A stretch of 48,549 nt of DNA from Patescibacteria group bacterium (GTDB taxonomy: Bacteria > Patescibacteriota > Gracilibacteria > UBA1369): positions 1 through 48,549 of the forward strand of contig CAUJDC010000039.1 in NCBI GenBank assembly GCA_963169815.1, read 5' to 3'. Position 1 is the stretch's first letter. Each line of letters begins with the position of its first letter. A program made the translations under genes and the position numbers. Shown in pieces: positions 24,068-33,976 of the stretch. The notes beneath the pieces were generated by a model. It saw only the letters and a list, made by a program, of their open reading frames with translations. It had not been told where the DNA came from and ran no database searches.

Positions 24068-25885
24068 CTACAACAAATTTAAGCACCTTTCGAGATTTTT
24101 CGCAACTGCTCTGTAAATATCTGGCTTGGTGAAATCGAGTCCACTTTTCTTTAATTGAATTAGAGGAAAATCATTGCCGCCGGATTTAAGCAGACCTAAA
24201 TAGTTTTCAGCAGCTTTGACGCCATTTTTTGGATGCAGGATTTGATCGGAAAAGAAGTAGGCGGCAGCTATGCCTGTAGCATAAACGTAAACGTAGAAGT
24301 TGTAATAGAAGTGCGGGATGCGTGCCCACTCGTATTGAATGTAATTGTCATCTGCAACTGCTGGACCGTGATAGAGTTTATTAAGGCGAGCGTATTCCTG
24401 ATTGAAGAATTGAACTGTGAGTGGCTCCCCTTTTTCTACTTCGCTATGAATCAAAAGTTCAAATTCAGCAAACATAGTCTGGCGGAAATAGGTTGCACGG
24501 ATAGCATCGATTTCATAAGCTAAAACTGATTTTAATTTAACTGAGTCTTTGACGTATTTTTTGAGGAGGTAGGCGGTTAGTAGACGTTCATTTACAGTGG
24601 AGGCAATTTCAGCAGTGAAAAGTGTGTAATCTGCCAAATTGTATGGTTGAGTTTTGCGAGCCAGATAAGAGTGCATAGAATGTCCACCTTCATGAATCAA
24701 AGTGTAAACGTCATTGAGAGTGCCGTTGAAGTTCATCAGGATATAAGGATCTGAATCGTAACAACCTCCAGAGAACGCGCCGCCACGCTTACCTTTATTT
24801 TCATATTTATCTACCCAGCCATTTTTCAAACCATTTTCCATGATTTTGGCGTATTCTCGACCGAGTGGAGCAACTGCAGCCACACACATTTCGACCGCCT
24901 CTTCGTAAGTGAAAGTGAGCGAAGTATCAAAAAGATTAACTCGCAGATCATACATGCTAAGCTTTTTCAATTTGAGTTTTTTCGCTCTGAAATCGAAATA
25001 CTTATGAAGAACTTTGAGGCTCTTATGAGTTTCGGCCAGCAAAGTATGATAAACTTTTGGGTCAATCATATTGCCAGAAATGGCTGCTTCGAGAGAAGAA
25101 TCATATTTCTTGGCTTTAGCATAAAAGTCATGCTGCTTGACACAGAGATTGAGAGTTTGAGCATAAGTATGAATGTGAGCTTGATAGGCTTTGTAAAAAT
25201 TTTCAAAGTTATCATGACGTACTCGACGGTCCTGTGACTCAGCGTATTTTGAGTATAATCCATAAGTAATTTCTACTTCTTTGCCTTTTTCATCTTTGAT
25301 TTTACCAAAGGTTAAATCTACATTATCCAAGGCACTGAAAATGTCTTCTGGACCTGGAAAAAGTTTGCCGACTTGAGACATAAGGTTTTCTTCTGCGTCA
25401 GAGAGTATATGTTTTTTCTTGGCCAGAATTAACTTAAGTTCACGATGATAGAGTTGGAAACGTTTTTCTTTGAGTAAATTTTTTAAGTAAGCGTCTGGTT
25501 GTTTGGAAAGTTCTGGAGATTGAAAGGAAGTAGTCTGAGAGAAATTTGTATAGAGATTTTGGGCCTTCTGAGTGAGGATTTGAGCTTGTTGATCGGACAA
25601 GTCAGTTGCTGACCAGTGACTGGCATAGACGTAAAGTTTTTCCAGTTGGCGAAGAATATCGGAACTAGTCTCAAAGTATTTGATTAATTGCGCTGGCTTG
25701 TTTAGCTTGCCTCGATATGTGGACAAACCTGGGATTTCTTTTTGCACATTAGCGAAAAGTTTATTCCAGTCGGCGACTGATTTGAACATTTTTTCTAATT
25801 TCCAGCGATGCTCGGTTGGAACAGCTGCTCTAGACTCAAAAGTTGTTTTACTCATTTTTGGCTTCTTTGTGCTTGTTTTAGGCAT
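24068..25885 (-). CDS. pepF: Oligoendopeptidase F-type M3 metallopeptidase
   Basis: A cytosolic zinc peptidase that cuts short peptides. At 605 residues it has the family length. The catalytic motif H-E-x-x-H is LIHEGGHSMHS (about residue 395), with the third ligand in the downstream TLFTAEIASTVNERLL. The N-terminal helical lobe (EHRWKLEKMFKS) and C-terminal YVYATGIAAAYFFSDQIL also match PepF. The start MPKTSTKKPKMSKTTFESRA may be a few codons late or early; two Met residues are near. There is no signal peptide. It is divergent from topA. Confidence 0.92.
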   Translation of the reverse strand: MPKTSTKKPKMSKTTFESRAAVPTEHRWKLEKMFKSVADWNKLFANVQKEIPGLSTYRGKLNKPAQLIKYFETSSDILRQLEKLYVYASHWSATDLSDQQAQILTQKAQNLYTNFSQTTSFQSPELSKQPDAYLKNLLKEKRFQLYHRELKLILAKKKHILSDAEENLMSQVGKLFPGPEDIFSALDNVDLTFGKIKDEKGKEVEITYGLYSKYAESQDRRVRHDNFENFYKAYQAHIHTYAQTLNLCVKQHDFYAKAKKYDSSLEAAISGNMIDPKVYHTLLAETHKSLKVLHKYFDFRAKKLKLKKLSMYDLRVNLFDTSLTFTYEEAVEMCVAAVAPLGREYAKIMENGLKNGWVDKYENKGKRGGAFSGGCYDSDPYILMNFNGTLNDVYTLIHEGGHSMHSYLARKTQPYNLADYTLFTAEIASTVNERLLTAYLLKKYVKDSVKLKSVLAYEIDAIRATYFRQTMFAEFELLIHSEVEKGEPLTVQFFNQEYARLNKLYHGPAVADDNYIQYEWARIPHFYYNFYVYVYATGIAAAYFFSDQILHPKNGVKAAENYLGLLKSGGNDFPLIQLKKSGLDFTKPDIYRAVAKNLERCLNLL

Positions 25886-25915
25886 GTTGGAGAACTTGTT
25901 TTATTGGTTAATTTT

Positions 25916-25943
25916 TTGACATAATAAGTTCGATCAGTATTAT
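25916..25943 (+). promoter_or_regulatory. Sigma70-type promoter for topA
   Basis: TTGACA (25916-25921), a 16-nt spacer and TATTAT (25938-25943) lie about 50 nt before the topA ATG in the pepF/topA divergent gap. Confidence 0.7.
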
Positions 25944-25994
25944 TAGTAAAGTCGAAACGAGAAGAAGCATCTTAATAAATTCATAAAAATATAA

Positions 25995-28526
25995 ATGGCA
26001 ATGGGAAAAAATTTAGTAATTGTAGAGTCGCCTGCCAAGGCCAAGACTATTTCGAAGTTCTTGAGTAAAGATTATCGGGTGGAAGCCTCAATTGGCCACA
26101 TTAGAGATTTGCCTGGAAATGCTCAGGAAGTTCCAGAAAAATTTAAAACTGAGAAGTGGGCCAGACTTGGAGTGGATACTGAGCATGATTTCAAGCCGTT
26201 ATATATAGTGCCTGATGCCAAGAAAAAACAGGTTAAAAAACTGAAGGAGGCAATGAAGGGTATCGACACACTTTATCTGGCAACGGATGAGGATCGTGAA
26301 GGAGAGAGTATTTCCTGGCATTTGTTCGAACTCCTAAATCCAAAAGTTCCTGTTAAAAGACTTTTGTTTAATGAAATTACCAAAGAAGCAATTCTCAACT
26401 CTTTTGAGAAAGCAGGGCAGATTGATATGAATCTCGTCCACGCTCAAGAAACTAGACGTATTTTGGATCGTCTTTATGGCTATGAAGTTTCTCCAGTACT
26501 TTGGAAAAAAATTGCTCCCCGCTTATCTGCTGGACGCGTACAATCCGTAGCGATCAGACTGGTTGTAGAAAGAGAAAAAACTAGACAGAAATTTAAGGCC
26601 TCATCTTACTTCGATTTGGGAGCTACTTTCGCCAATGTGGCAGGAGAAAAGTTTGGAGCTGAATTGAAAGAAATAGATGGCAAAAAACTGGTTAATGGTA
26701 AAGACTTTGACCCAGAAACAGGCAAATTAAAAGTGGCAGCCAAAAAAGTTCATTTGGATGAAAAACAGGCTGTGGATTTGAAAGAAGCTATTTTAAAGAA
26801 CGATTTCAAGATCGCCTCTATTGAACAAAAACCTTTTGTTAGAAATCCTGAAGCGCCATTTACAACTTCAACACTTCAACAGGAAGCTGCTAGAAAACTC
26901 CGCTATTCTGCTAAGAGAACGATGCAGGTCGCACAAAAATTGTATGAAAATGGTTTTATTACTTATATGAGAACTGACTCGACGACTTTGGCTGAATCAG
27001 CAGTAAAGGAAGCTAGAGCATTGGCGACAAAATTGTATGGTGGAGAGTATATTGCTGAGAAACCAAGACAATTTACTTCTAAAATCAAGAATGCCCAGGA
27101 AGCGCATGAAGCGATTAGGCCATCTGGTTCAACTTTTGCTTTGCCAGAAGATTTGGCTAAGAGTGGAAAATTAACTGATGAGGAAGCGGCGCTTTATGAA
27201 CTTATTTGGAAGAGAACAATTGCTTCTCAAATGAAGGAAGCGCAAATGATGTCTACTATTGTAGAAATTAGTGATGGCAAACATGTATTTGGCGCGAGTG
27301 GTAAACAAATTGTCTTTGCCGGATTCCTGAAAGCTTACGTTCAGGGTTCAGATGATCCAGAAGAAGAACTCGAAGATCAGGAAAAGATTTTACCAGCTCT
27401 GCATAAGGGTGAAAAAGCAGATCTTAAAGATATTGAAGTTAAGTCTCATCAGACTAAACCAATCGCCAGATATACTGAAGCATCTTTGATCAAGGAACTT
27501 GAAGCCAAAGGCATTGGTCGACCATCTACATACGCAACAATTATGGATACGATTGTCCGTCGTGAATATGTCTTCAAACAGGGATCTGCCCTGGTTCCGA
27601 CATTCGTAGCTTTCGCGGTAGTTTCTTTGATGGAAAAATATTTTAGTCATTTGGTGGATTATACTTTCACTGCGGAAATGGAAGAAGATTTGGATAAAAT
27701 TGCTGGAGGCAAAATGCAATCTATTCCATATCTGGATAGCTTCTATTTCGGTAGTAAAGGACATGAAGGATTAGTTAAATTAATCAAACAAGATATTGAT
27801 GCCAGATCAGTTTGTACAATTGATATTCCAGAAACTTCTGAAATTAAAGTGAGAATTGGTAAATTTGGACCATTCATTGAAAAAGGTGAGAAAAAAGCAC
27901 CTATTCCTGATGAAACTGCTCCAGCTGAATTGACCGAAGCCGAAGCAGAAAAATTATTGGAAAATTCCAAAACTGAAATTGATTCAATTGGTAATCATCC
28001 TGAAACGAATTTACCTATCTTTAGAAAAGTTGGTCGTTTTGGACCATTCCTGCAAATGGGTGAGAAGGATGACAGTGGCTTTAAGATGAAATCCATTCCA
28101 AGATTCCTCTCTCCTGAAACATTAACTATGGAACAGGCAATAGAGATTTTGCGCTGGCCTAAGAACCTTGGCCAAACAAAATCTGGTGATGAAGCGATTT
28201 TTGACGTTGGACCTTATGGACCTTATATCAAAGTTGGCGGCAAGAATCGTCCATTACCTGATGGTTACGATGCTATGACCTTGTCACTAGATGATGTGGA
28301 AAAGATCATGAAGAGTCCAGTGACTGCTGGAACAAAAGGTGGAAGAGGCGCACCTTCTGCGGCTGCGGCGCTAAAAGATTTCGGTAATGGCATTGTGGCT
28401 AAATCAGGCAGATATGGAATTTATCTGACTAATGGGAAAATTAACGCAGCGATTCCAAAGGGACAGAGTTATCAAAACATGAATGCTGAAGAAGCTTTAG
28501 AGCTAATTAAGAATAAAGAAAAATAA
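25995..28526 (+). CDS. topA: DNA topoisomerase I (type IA)
   Basis: Relaxes negative supercoils. The Toprim domain is at the N-terminus (NLVIVESPAKAKTISKFL, LATDEDREGESISWHL). The catalytic tyrosine lies in ITYMRTDSTT (Tyr324 by codon count). Other core motifs are APRLSAGRVQSVAIRLVVEREK and GIGRPSTYATIMDTIVRREYV. The C-terminus, from about residue 610, has no Cys4 zinc fingers. It has four Gly/Pro-type repeats (KFGPFIEKG, RFGPFLQMG, PYGPYIKVG, RYGIYLTNG), as in many zinc-free TopA proteins. At 843 residues it is complete. Initiation could be at either ATG of MAMGK. Confidence 0.96.
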   Translation: MAMGKNLVIVESPAKAKTISKFLSKDYRVEASIGHIRDLPGNAQEVPEKFKTEKWARLGVDTEHDFKPLYIVPDAKKKQVKKLKEAMKGIDTLYLATDEDREGESISWHLFELLNPKVPVKRLLFNEITKEAILNSFEKAGQIDMNLVHAQETRRILDRLYGYEVSPVLWKKIAPRLSAGRVQSVAIRLVVEREKTRQKFKASSYFDLGATFANVAGEKFGAELKEIDGKKLVNGKDFDPETGKLKVAAKKVHLDEKQAVDLKEAILKNDFKIASIEQKPFVRNPEAPFTTSTLQQEAARKLRYSAKRTMQVAQKLYENGFITYMRTDSTTLAESAVKEARALATKLYGGEYIAEKPRQFTSKIKNAQEAHEAIRPSGSTFALPEDLAKSGKLTDEEAALYELIWKRTIASQMKEAQMMSTIVEISDGKHVFGASGKQIVFAGFLKAYVQGSDDPEEELEDQEKILPALHKGEKADLKDIEVKSHQTKPIARYTEASLIKELEAKGIGRPSTYATIMDTIVRREYVFKQGSALVPTFVAFAVVSLMEKYFSHLVDYTFTAEMEEDLDKIAGGKMQSIPYLDSFYFGSKGHEGLVKLIKQDIDARSVCTIDIPETSEIKVRIGKFGPFIEKGEKKAPIPDETAPAELTEAEAEKLLENSKTEIDSIGNHPETNLPIFRKVGRFGPFLQMGEKDDSGFKMKSIPRFLSPETLTMEQAIEILRWPKNLGQTKSGDEAIFDVGPYGPYIKVGGKNRPLPDGYDAMTLSLDDVEKIMKSPVTAGTKGGRGAPSAAAALKDFGNGIVAKSGRYGIYLTNGKINAAIPKGQSYQNMNAEEALELIKNKEK

Positions 28527-28544
28527 TTTTTTGACCTATGATGT

Positions 28545-29171
28545 ATGAAAACAATAAAAGAGTTAATGGAATGGAGATTTGCCAGTAAACATTTTGATCA
28601 AAATAAGCAAATTCCTGAAGCGGAGTTAAAAGAAATATTGGAAGCGACCAGGCTTGCCCCCAGTTCCAATGGGTTGCAAGCCTGGAAGTTTGTAGTTGTG
28701 ACAAATGCAGAATTGAGACTGAAATTACTACCAGTTTGTTTCAATCAGTCACAGATCACTGAGGCGTCAGCCCTGGTATTTTTCTGCGCTAGAACTGATT
28801 TGATGGGAGAGAATGGCGTCATCAATCGTTGGGTGCAATTGACTAAAAAAGAACAAAACAGAACTGATGAGGAAGCTGCCAAATACAAAGTTTATCTAGA
28901 AGAGGGCATTACACGCAGAAGTGAATCGGACTCTGTTAACTGGGTTCAAAAACAAGTCTATATACCCGCACAAGTATTGATATTGGCGGCAGCGGACAAA
29001 GGCATAGACTCATGCCCGATGGAAGGGTTTATTCCGGATGAAGTAGCTAAAGTTTTGGAATTACCTGAATATATAAAACCAACTGTTTTGGTAAGTCTGG
29101 GTTTTAGAAATATGGAGCAACCTAAAAAAGTAAGGTTTGCATTTGAGGAAATTGTGGAGTTTAGAAATTAG
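28545..29171 (+). CDS. Nitroreductase family flavoprotein
   Basis: A 208-residue FMN-dependent NAD(P)H oxidoreductase. The FMN-binding start is KELMEWRFASKHFD, followed by EILEATRLAPSSNGLQAWKFVVV and, near the end, AADKGIDSCPMEGF and KPTVLVSLGFR. These match the NfsB/nitroreductase group. Physiological substrates of the family vary (quinones, nitroaromatics, flavins). It begins 18 nt after topA and may be co-transcribed with it. Its last 4 nt overlap the convergent M15 peptidase gene. Confidence 0.9.
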   Translation: MKTIKELMEWRFASKHFDQNKQIPEAELKEILEATRLAPSSNGLQAWKFVVVTNAELRLKLLPVCFNQSQITEASALVFFCARTDLMGENGVINRWVQLTKKEQNRTDEEAAKYKVYLEEGITRRSESDSVNWVQKQVYIPAQVLILAAADKGIDSCPMEGFIPDEVAKVLELPEYIKPTVLVSLGFRNMEQPKKVRFAFEEIVEFRN

Positions 29172-30646
29172 CTCAAATACTGACTAGCTAATTGTTTAGC
29201 AGAATTACTGCGAAGTACATTTCTGTTTTGATAGGGATTAGCAGCCATTTCGAAATGCATTGGATCTGCTCTACCTGCCCAATCGCCTCCCCATTTAAAG
29301 CCAACATCTTTCATTATGCTGACAAATTCTGGTGGCCAATTAGAAACCATTTTACCACCATGATTGGAAGCGTTTAAATGTGGCTGCCAGGGGTTGTCGA
29401 TAGCATTTAAATCTACAGCCATACCCCATGAGTGATTGGAAAGTTCAGTGCCGCCACGGATTGGACGCCAGTTCTGGCAACTGCATTGTTCTTGTGTTAA
29501 ATGAATATTTAAACCGGCTGAACGAACTCTGCTTTCTGCTTCAGCTAGATATGGTGCGATCAATTTATTAACGCGCATATTTACGCCGAGGAAGTTGATG
29601 CTGACCATAAATTTTTCTACCTGCTCTGGGGATCTGGCGACATTTGCTAGTAACCAATCGCGATTAATGCGAGGGGCATTTAGACTCTCAGCGCCATTTC
29701 CTATTTTGCCCATTTTATCAGCGCCAAAATAAGAAGTGCCAGTAGGCTTTTCTGTAGTTGATGAGTCGGGTTTAGAGATAAGTTTTTCAAAGCCTAATGA
29801 AGCAATCAATGTGTTGATTGGGCCAAGTAGCTTATCGAAATCCAATTTAAAATTACTTTGGAAATTTTCCCAAAATTTTGGCTCAATGGCTTTCATTAAA
29901 TCGCCTAAAATATTATCAAAGAAATTTTTATCAGTCTTAACTTCTTTTCCCTGCGCATCAGCTCTTTTACGAACTTCTTCTTTGAGAGCACCTTTGCGGG
30001 CATTGTCAACGAGGTAAACTTCTTCCTTGAAGGCATGAGTATTAGTTTTATAACCAGCTTTCTTATCAGTGAAGGCCAAAGTAGTTTGGGTTTGTTTAAC
30101 TTTAACCAGATAATTTTCCTGAACAGCAATACGAATTGGCGGCTCGCCATGGAAATAACCAGGACGGCCATCAGCAAAACCTCTTTGTGCTCCTGGATAA
30201 ATTAATTTTCCTTGATCATCATAAATATCTACTTTGAGAATATTGGCAGGAAGTATATCGGCCAAATCAATGTCCCATTGAGCCATTTCATTGCCCTGAA
30301 AATGTAGTCTAAAAGCCAATCCATCCCCCTTTTCTCTCTGCAAAAATAAAGCCGCTAGCTTAATGTGGCGATCTAGGGGAGCTTTTTTAAGCTGATCGAG
30401 GCTGAGTCCGGCTGATCTAAGCAAGTCCAAATCCCCTTTTTGCTCCCATTCTTTGGCTTTGTCGAGAATTTGCTGTTTTTCAACTTTATCAAATTTCTCG
30501 CTAGCTGAAACAAACTCTCCGGCATCAGCCAGAATCAATTTATCATCTTCATGAACATGATCCATGCTAGGATCTGGAGCCTTGTCGGGGAAAGGGCTTT
30601 GGCTCTTAACTTCTTTTGTCTGTGGATTTTCTCCTGGTCTTGACAT
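29168..30646 (-). CDS. M15-family peptidase domain protein (D-alanyl-D-alanine carboxypeptidase-like)
   Basis: 492 residues. The C-terminal third carries the M15 zinc site: GGTELSNHSWGMAVDLNAID (His and Asp ligands) and WAGRADPMHFEM (third His). Relatives cleave D-Ala-D-Ala or L-Ala-D-Glu bonds in peptidoglycan. The first 300 or so residues are polar, charged and not recognised. They open with SRPGENPQTKEVKSQ and contain a beta-rich stretch (residues about 110-220) and no signal peptide. Without a signal the protein may be cytosolic, released by lysis or exported by another route. The N-terminal part may be a substrate- or wall-binding region. Confidence 0.8.
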   Translation of the reverse strand: MSRPGENPQTKEVKSQSPFPDKAPDPSMDHVHEDDKLILADAGEFVSASEKFDKVEKQQILDKAKEWEQKGDLDLLRSAGLSLDQLKKAPLDRHIKLAALFLQREKGDGLAFRLHFQGNEMAQWDIDLADILPANILKVDIYDDQGKLIYPGAQRGFADGRPGYFHGEPPIRIAVQENYLVKVKQTQTTLAFTDKKAGYKTNTHAFKEEVYLVDNARKGALKEEVRKRADAQGKEVKTDKNFFDNILGDLMKAIEPKFWENFQSNFKLDFDKLLGPINTLIASLGFEKLISKPDSSTTEKPTGTSYFGADKMGKIGNGAESLNAPRINRDWLLANVARSPEQVEKFMVSINFLGVNMRVNKLIAPYLAEAESRVRSAGLNIHLTQEQCSCQNWRPIRGGTELSNHSWGMAVDLNAIDNPWQPHLNASNHGGKMVSNWPPEFVSIMKDVGFKWGGDWAGRADPMHFEMAANPYQNRNVLRSNSAKQLASQYLS

Positions 30647-30692
30647 AGAATTTGAATGAATCTAAACATTATAACACAGATTAGCCTAAAAA

Positions 30693-31451
30693 ATGAGTCA
30701 AAATACGCTTAAAATAAAGGATTTAGAGGTTGAAGTAGCGGGCAAGAAAGTCCTCGACGGATTGAGCCTGGAAATCAAGCAGGGTGAAATACATGCTATC
30801 ATGGGCCCAAATGGCTCAGGAAAGAGTACTCTCTGCTACGCTTTAATGGGACATCCAAAGTATAAAATAGTCGCTGGAAAGGTGACTTTAGATGGTCAGG
30901 ATTTGCTGAAGATGGCCACTGACGAAAGGGCGCGTGCAGGACTTTTCCTGGGTTTTCAATATCCCCGTGAAGTAGCTGGTATAACTTTCGGTAATTTTCT
31001 GAGACAAGCAGCAAATCTGCGGGCTAAAACTGATAATCCCGAAGCCAAACCAGCTGGACCGGCTGAATATTATAAAACGGCAGGAAGTTTGTTGGAAAAA
31101 GTAGGCTTGGATAAAAAATTTATTGGCCGTGGGGTAAATGAAGGATTTTCTGGTGGTGAAAAGAAAAGAGCTGAGATTGTCCAAATGGCTGCAATTAAAC
31201 CTAAATTTGCTTTGCTTGACGAAATCGACTCAGGCCTCGATATCGATTCATTGAAAGTTGCAGCCACAGAAATCACCGCGATACAAAAAGAAAATCCAAC
31301 TGGATTACTTTTAATTACACATTATCAGAGACTTTTACATCATCTGGAAGCAGATTATGTGCATGTAATGATAGCCGGGAAAATTGTTAAAAGTGGCGGC
31401 ATGGAAGTTGTCGAAGAACTGGAAAAAGATGGTTATAAAAATTATCTCTAA
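30693..31451 (+). CDS. sufC: Fe-S cluster assembly ATPase SufC
   Basis: The ABC-type ATPase of the SufBCD scaffold. Walker A is GPNGSGKST, the signature motif is [16 protein letters not shown], and Walker B is [14 protein letters not shown], the SufC-specific form. The H-loop is [10 protein letters not shown]. Its 252 residues match the family. There are no membrane partners, as expected for SufC. It opens the SUF operon, and its TAA overlaps the ATG of sufB by one base. Upstream on the same strand, TTGACA at 30640 and TATAAC at 30670 lie too far apart for a standard promoter, so the promoter is uncertain. Confidence 0.97.
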   Translation: MSQNTLKIKDLEVEVAGKKVLDGLSLEIKQGEIHAIMGPNGSGKSTLCYALMGHPKYKIVAGKVTLDGQDLLKMATDERARAGLFLGFQYPREVAGITFGNFLRQAANLRAKTDNPEAKPAGPAEYYKTAGSLLEKVGLDKKFIGRGVNEGFSGGEKKRAEIVQMAAIKPKFALLDEIDSGLDIDSLKVAATEITAIQKENPTGLLLITHYQRLLHHLEADYVHVMIAGKIVKSGGMEVVEELEKDGYKNYL

Positions 31452-32881
31452 TGACTGATAAAGTAACAAAATCTGGCGCTCTTTCAGTAAAATTAGCCAA
31501 TCAGCTGAGTAATTATAAATATGGCTTCAAAACTAAAGATAAACCGAAATTCAAAACTGAAGCAGGTTTATCTGAAGAAGTAGTCAGAGCAATCTCAGCA
31601 CAGAAAAATGAACCGGATTGGATGCTGGAAAAACGTTTGGAGGCTTTGCAAATTTTCAATTCCAAACCGATGCCAAACTTTGGCGCAGACCTTAGTGGAA
31701 TTGTTTTTGATCAGATTCATTATTATTTGAAACCCTCTGATCAGGAAAAACGCAACTGGGAAGAAGTACCTGATGAGATTAAAAAAACTTTTGATAGACT
31801 GGGCATTCCTGAAGCTGAGAGGAAATATTTGGCGGGTGTTGGCGCACAATTTGAATCAGAAATGGTTTATCATAATTTGCATGAAACGCTGGCCAAGAAA
31901 GGGGTTTTATTTGAGGGAACTGATGCAGCTTTGCAAAAGTATCCAGAATTTTTTGAAGAATATTTTGGTGCTATTGTCCCCTCTCGCGACAATAAATTTG
32001 CAGCCTTAAATACAGCTGTTTGGAGTGGAGGAAGTTTTATTTACATTCCTAAGGGAGTACATATTGAATTACCTTTGCAGGCCTATTTCCGTATCAACGC
32101 CGAGTTCATGGGGCAATTTGAAAGAACACTGATTATCGCTGATGAAGGTAGTTCTGTGCATTATGTGGAAGGATGTACTGCGCCGACTTATTCTTCCAAC
32201 TCTTTGCACTCAGCGGTTGTAGAAATTATTTGCAAGAAAGGGGCGCGTGTTCAGTATTCAACAATTCAGAACTGGTCACATAATGTTTATAATCTGGTGA
32301 CCAAAAGAGCTCGTTGTGATGAAGATGCCAGCATGTTCTGGTTGGACTGTAATCTTGGTTCAAAAGTAACAATGAAATATCCGGCGGTTTATCTGATGGG
32401 GCGCGGCGCCAAAGCTGAAATTTTAAGCGTGGCGATGGGTAGTGGTAAACAGGTTTTGGATGCTGGGGCAAAAGTTATCCACGCCGCGCCAGATACTTCT
32501 TCAACTATCACTTCCAAGTCGCTTTCTAAAGCTGGTGGTAGAGTAAGCTATAGAGGTTTGGTGCAAGTATTGCCTGGCGCAACTGGAGTAAAATCTCGCG
32601 TAGTATGCGATGCGCTTTTGCTGGATAATATTTCTAGATCTGATACTTATCCGACTATGGATATTGCTGAAGCAGACACCGCGATTGCCCATGAAGCGAC
32701 GGTGTCAAAAATTTCTGAAGACCAATTATTTTATCTAATGTCACGCGGCTTCAATGAAGCTGAGGCAGCAGCGATGATTGTGAATGGATTTATTGATCCG
32801 ATTGTAAAAATTCTACCAATGGAATATGCCTTGGAAATGAATAGACTCATTGAAATGGAGATGGAAGGATCCGTGGGTTAA
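31451..32881 (+). CDS. sufB: Fe-S cluster scaffold protein SufB
   Basis: 476 residues of the SufB family, the main scaffold where clusters are assembled. The beta-helix core is visible ([41 protein letters not shown]), and the C-terminal part includes [12 protein letters not shown] with the conserved Cys used in cluster assembly. [20 protein letters not shown] is the SufB/SufD end motif. It is translationally coupled to sufC. Its stop overlaps by 4 nt the stop of the opposing gene at 32878, so the plus-strand operon is interrupted after it. Confidence 0.97.
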   Translation: MTDKVTKSGALSVKLANQLSNYKYGFKTKDKPKFKTEAGLSEEVVRAISAQKNEPDWMLEKRLEALQIFNSKPMPNFGADLSGIVFDQIHYYLKPSDQEKRNWEEVPDEIKKTFDRLGIPEAERKYLAGVGAQFESEMVYHNLHETLAKKGVLFEGTDAALQKYPEFFEEYFGAIVPSRDNKFAALNTAVWSGGSFIYIPKGVHIELPLQAYFRINAEFMGQFERTLIIADEGSSVHYVEGCTAPTYSSNSLHSAVVEIICKKGARVQYSTIQNWSHNVYNLVTKRARCDEDASMFWLDCNLGSKVTMKYPAVYLMGRGAKAEILSVAMGSGKQVLDAGAKVIHAAPDTSSTITSKSLSKAGGRVSYRGLVQVLPGATGVKSRVVCDALLLDNISRSDTYPTMDIAEADTAIAHEATVSKISEDQLFYLMSRGFNEAEAAAMIVNGFIDPIVKILPMEYALEMNRLIEMEMEGSVG

Positions 32882-33888
32882 AGTTTACTTCTTTGAATTT
32901 CTGGGCAGTCATATTCAGCGGCTAATTGGCCGGCCGTAACGGTAGGTTTTTCTTTTGGCGAGTTTTGCTGAGGAATTGCTGTTTCAGACGGTGTAACACA
33001 GCGAGCTTTACTGGTCGCTGGAGTTAATAATTCTATTACTTCACTAGCCGCTTCGAGGGGAATGGTTGGGTCTAATGGCTTGTTTTTCTCTAGTGCGGTC
33101 TGTGTCTCTATGGCAATGCTAATTAGTCTATCACTGAATGTTTCGTGAGCCCTGCTATTTCCAGATAAGTTATTATAAATGATAATTTCTTGGGCGACAC
33201 AAGCCTCCAGGATTTTGGAATGAACCTGCTGAGCCTGTTTACCCAGATCTTCGATCATTACTGCAAAAGTTCCATGATCATTACCATTTTGCATAGTAAC
33301 TAAACCATGAGAACGGGCGTCAAGGTCAATCAGAAGACCTAAAATATCCTTGTAAATATGGTGATGAATATACTGATTTTTGATGCGACCGCGTTCAGCC
33401 TTGAGATTTGATTCTCCCCGGCGATTAATGAAAAGAATTAAATTAAACAGTATCACTACAAAAGCCTGATAAGCTGAAACTAGTCTTTCTGTGGCTTTTG
33501 AATCACCACTTAAGCCACCATGCTGGATGATTTGAGTGCCACGAATGGCAGCAGCAGCTGAAATGGTAGCTACTCTTCTGCTGACACGATCAGCAGCTTT
33601 CACTAATTTATTAAAATCTTGAAAACGACTTCCACCAAAATAAGTTCTCAAAAAAGCATCATTATGAGGTAAGTCCATCACTTCGTCATCTGGCAATAAA
33701 TCCTCAGAAGTATCAGTAACTTTTAGTCTAATGGCACAAATAGTCACATAAGTATCCAAGCTTTTTCTGACTAGAGGAAATCTATTCAGAAAATCGAAAC
33801 GATCAGGTCCAACCGAAATGTTAAATTTCTCGGCAATTTGCTTTTCTACAGGCGATAATTGTGGTTTTGCAACTGTTCGTTTTGCCAT
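32878..33888 (-). CDS. Uncharacterised helical protein inserted in the SUF operon
   Basis: I do not recognise the family. The 336 residues are mainly helical: a basic N-terminus ([13 protein letters not shown]), a middle region with one strongly hydrophobic helix ([15 protein letters not shown], about residues 140-156), the His-rich stretch [16 protein letters not shown], and a Pro/Ser/Thr-rich C-terminal tail. There is no signal peptide. It lies on the opposite strand between sufB and sufD, overlaps the sufB stop by 4 nt, and is divergent from sufD, so it splits the operon. Codon use looks like its neighbours. Whether it works with the SUF system is unknown; position alone is weak evidence. 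Confidence 0.65.
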   Translation of the reverse strand: MAKRTVAKPQLSPVEKQIAEKFNISVGPDRFDFLNRFPLVRKSLDTYVTICAIRLKVTDTSEDLLPDDEVMDLPHNDAFLRTYFGGSRFQDFNKLVKAADRVSRRVATISAAAAIRGTQIIQHGGLSGDSKATERLVSAYQAFVVILFNLILFINRRGESNLKAERGRIKNQYIHHHIYKDILGLLIDLDARSHGLVTMQNGNDHGTFAVMIEDLGKQAQQVHSKILEACVAQEIIIYNNLSGNSRAHETFSDRLISIAIETQTALEKNKPLDPTIPLEAASEVIELLTPATSKARCVTPSETAIPQQNSPKEKPTVTAGQLAAEYDCPEIQRSKL

Positions 33889-33933
33889 TTTAAGAAAATG
33901 TTTTATAAAAGTGGAGGAATATTTACATAAAAT

Positions 33934-33962
33934 TTAGCAATTTAGCAAATAATATGTAGAAT
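33934..33962 (+). promoter_or_regulatory. Candidate promoter for the second half of the SUF operon
   Basis: TTAGCA (33934-33939), a 17-nt spacer and TAGAAT (33957-33962) stand 14 nt before the sufD ATG. The -35 box lies in the direct repeat AATTTAGCAATTTAGCA. It would restore expression downstream of the inverted gene. Confidence 0.4.
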
Positions 33963-33976
33963 GGTCCTAATTCAAG

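Noticed and set aside
30640-30675. sufC promoter from TTGACA (30640) and TATAAC (30670)
   Set aside because: The spacing is 24 nt, outside the usual 15-19 nt range.
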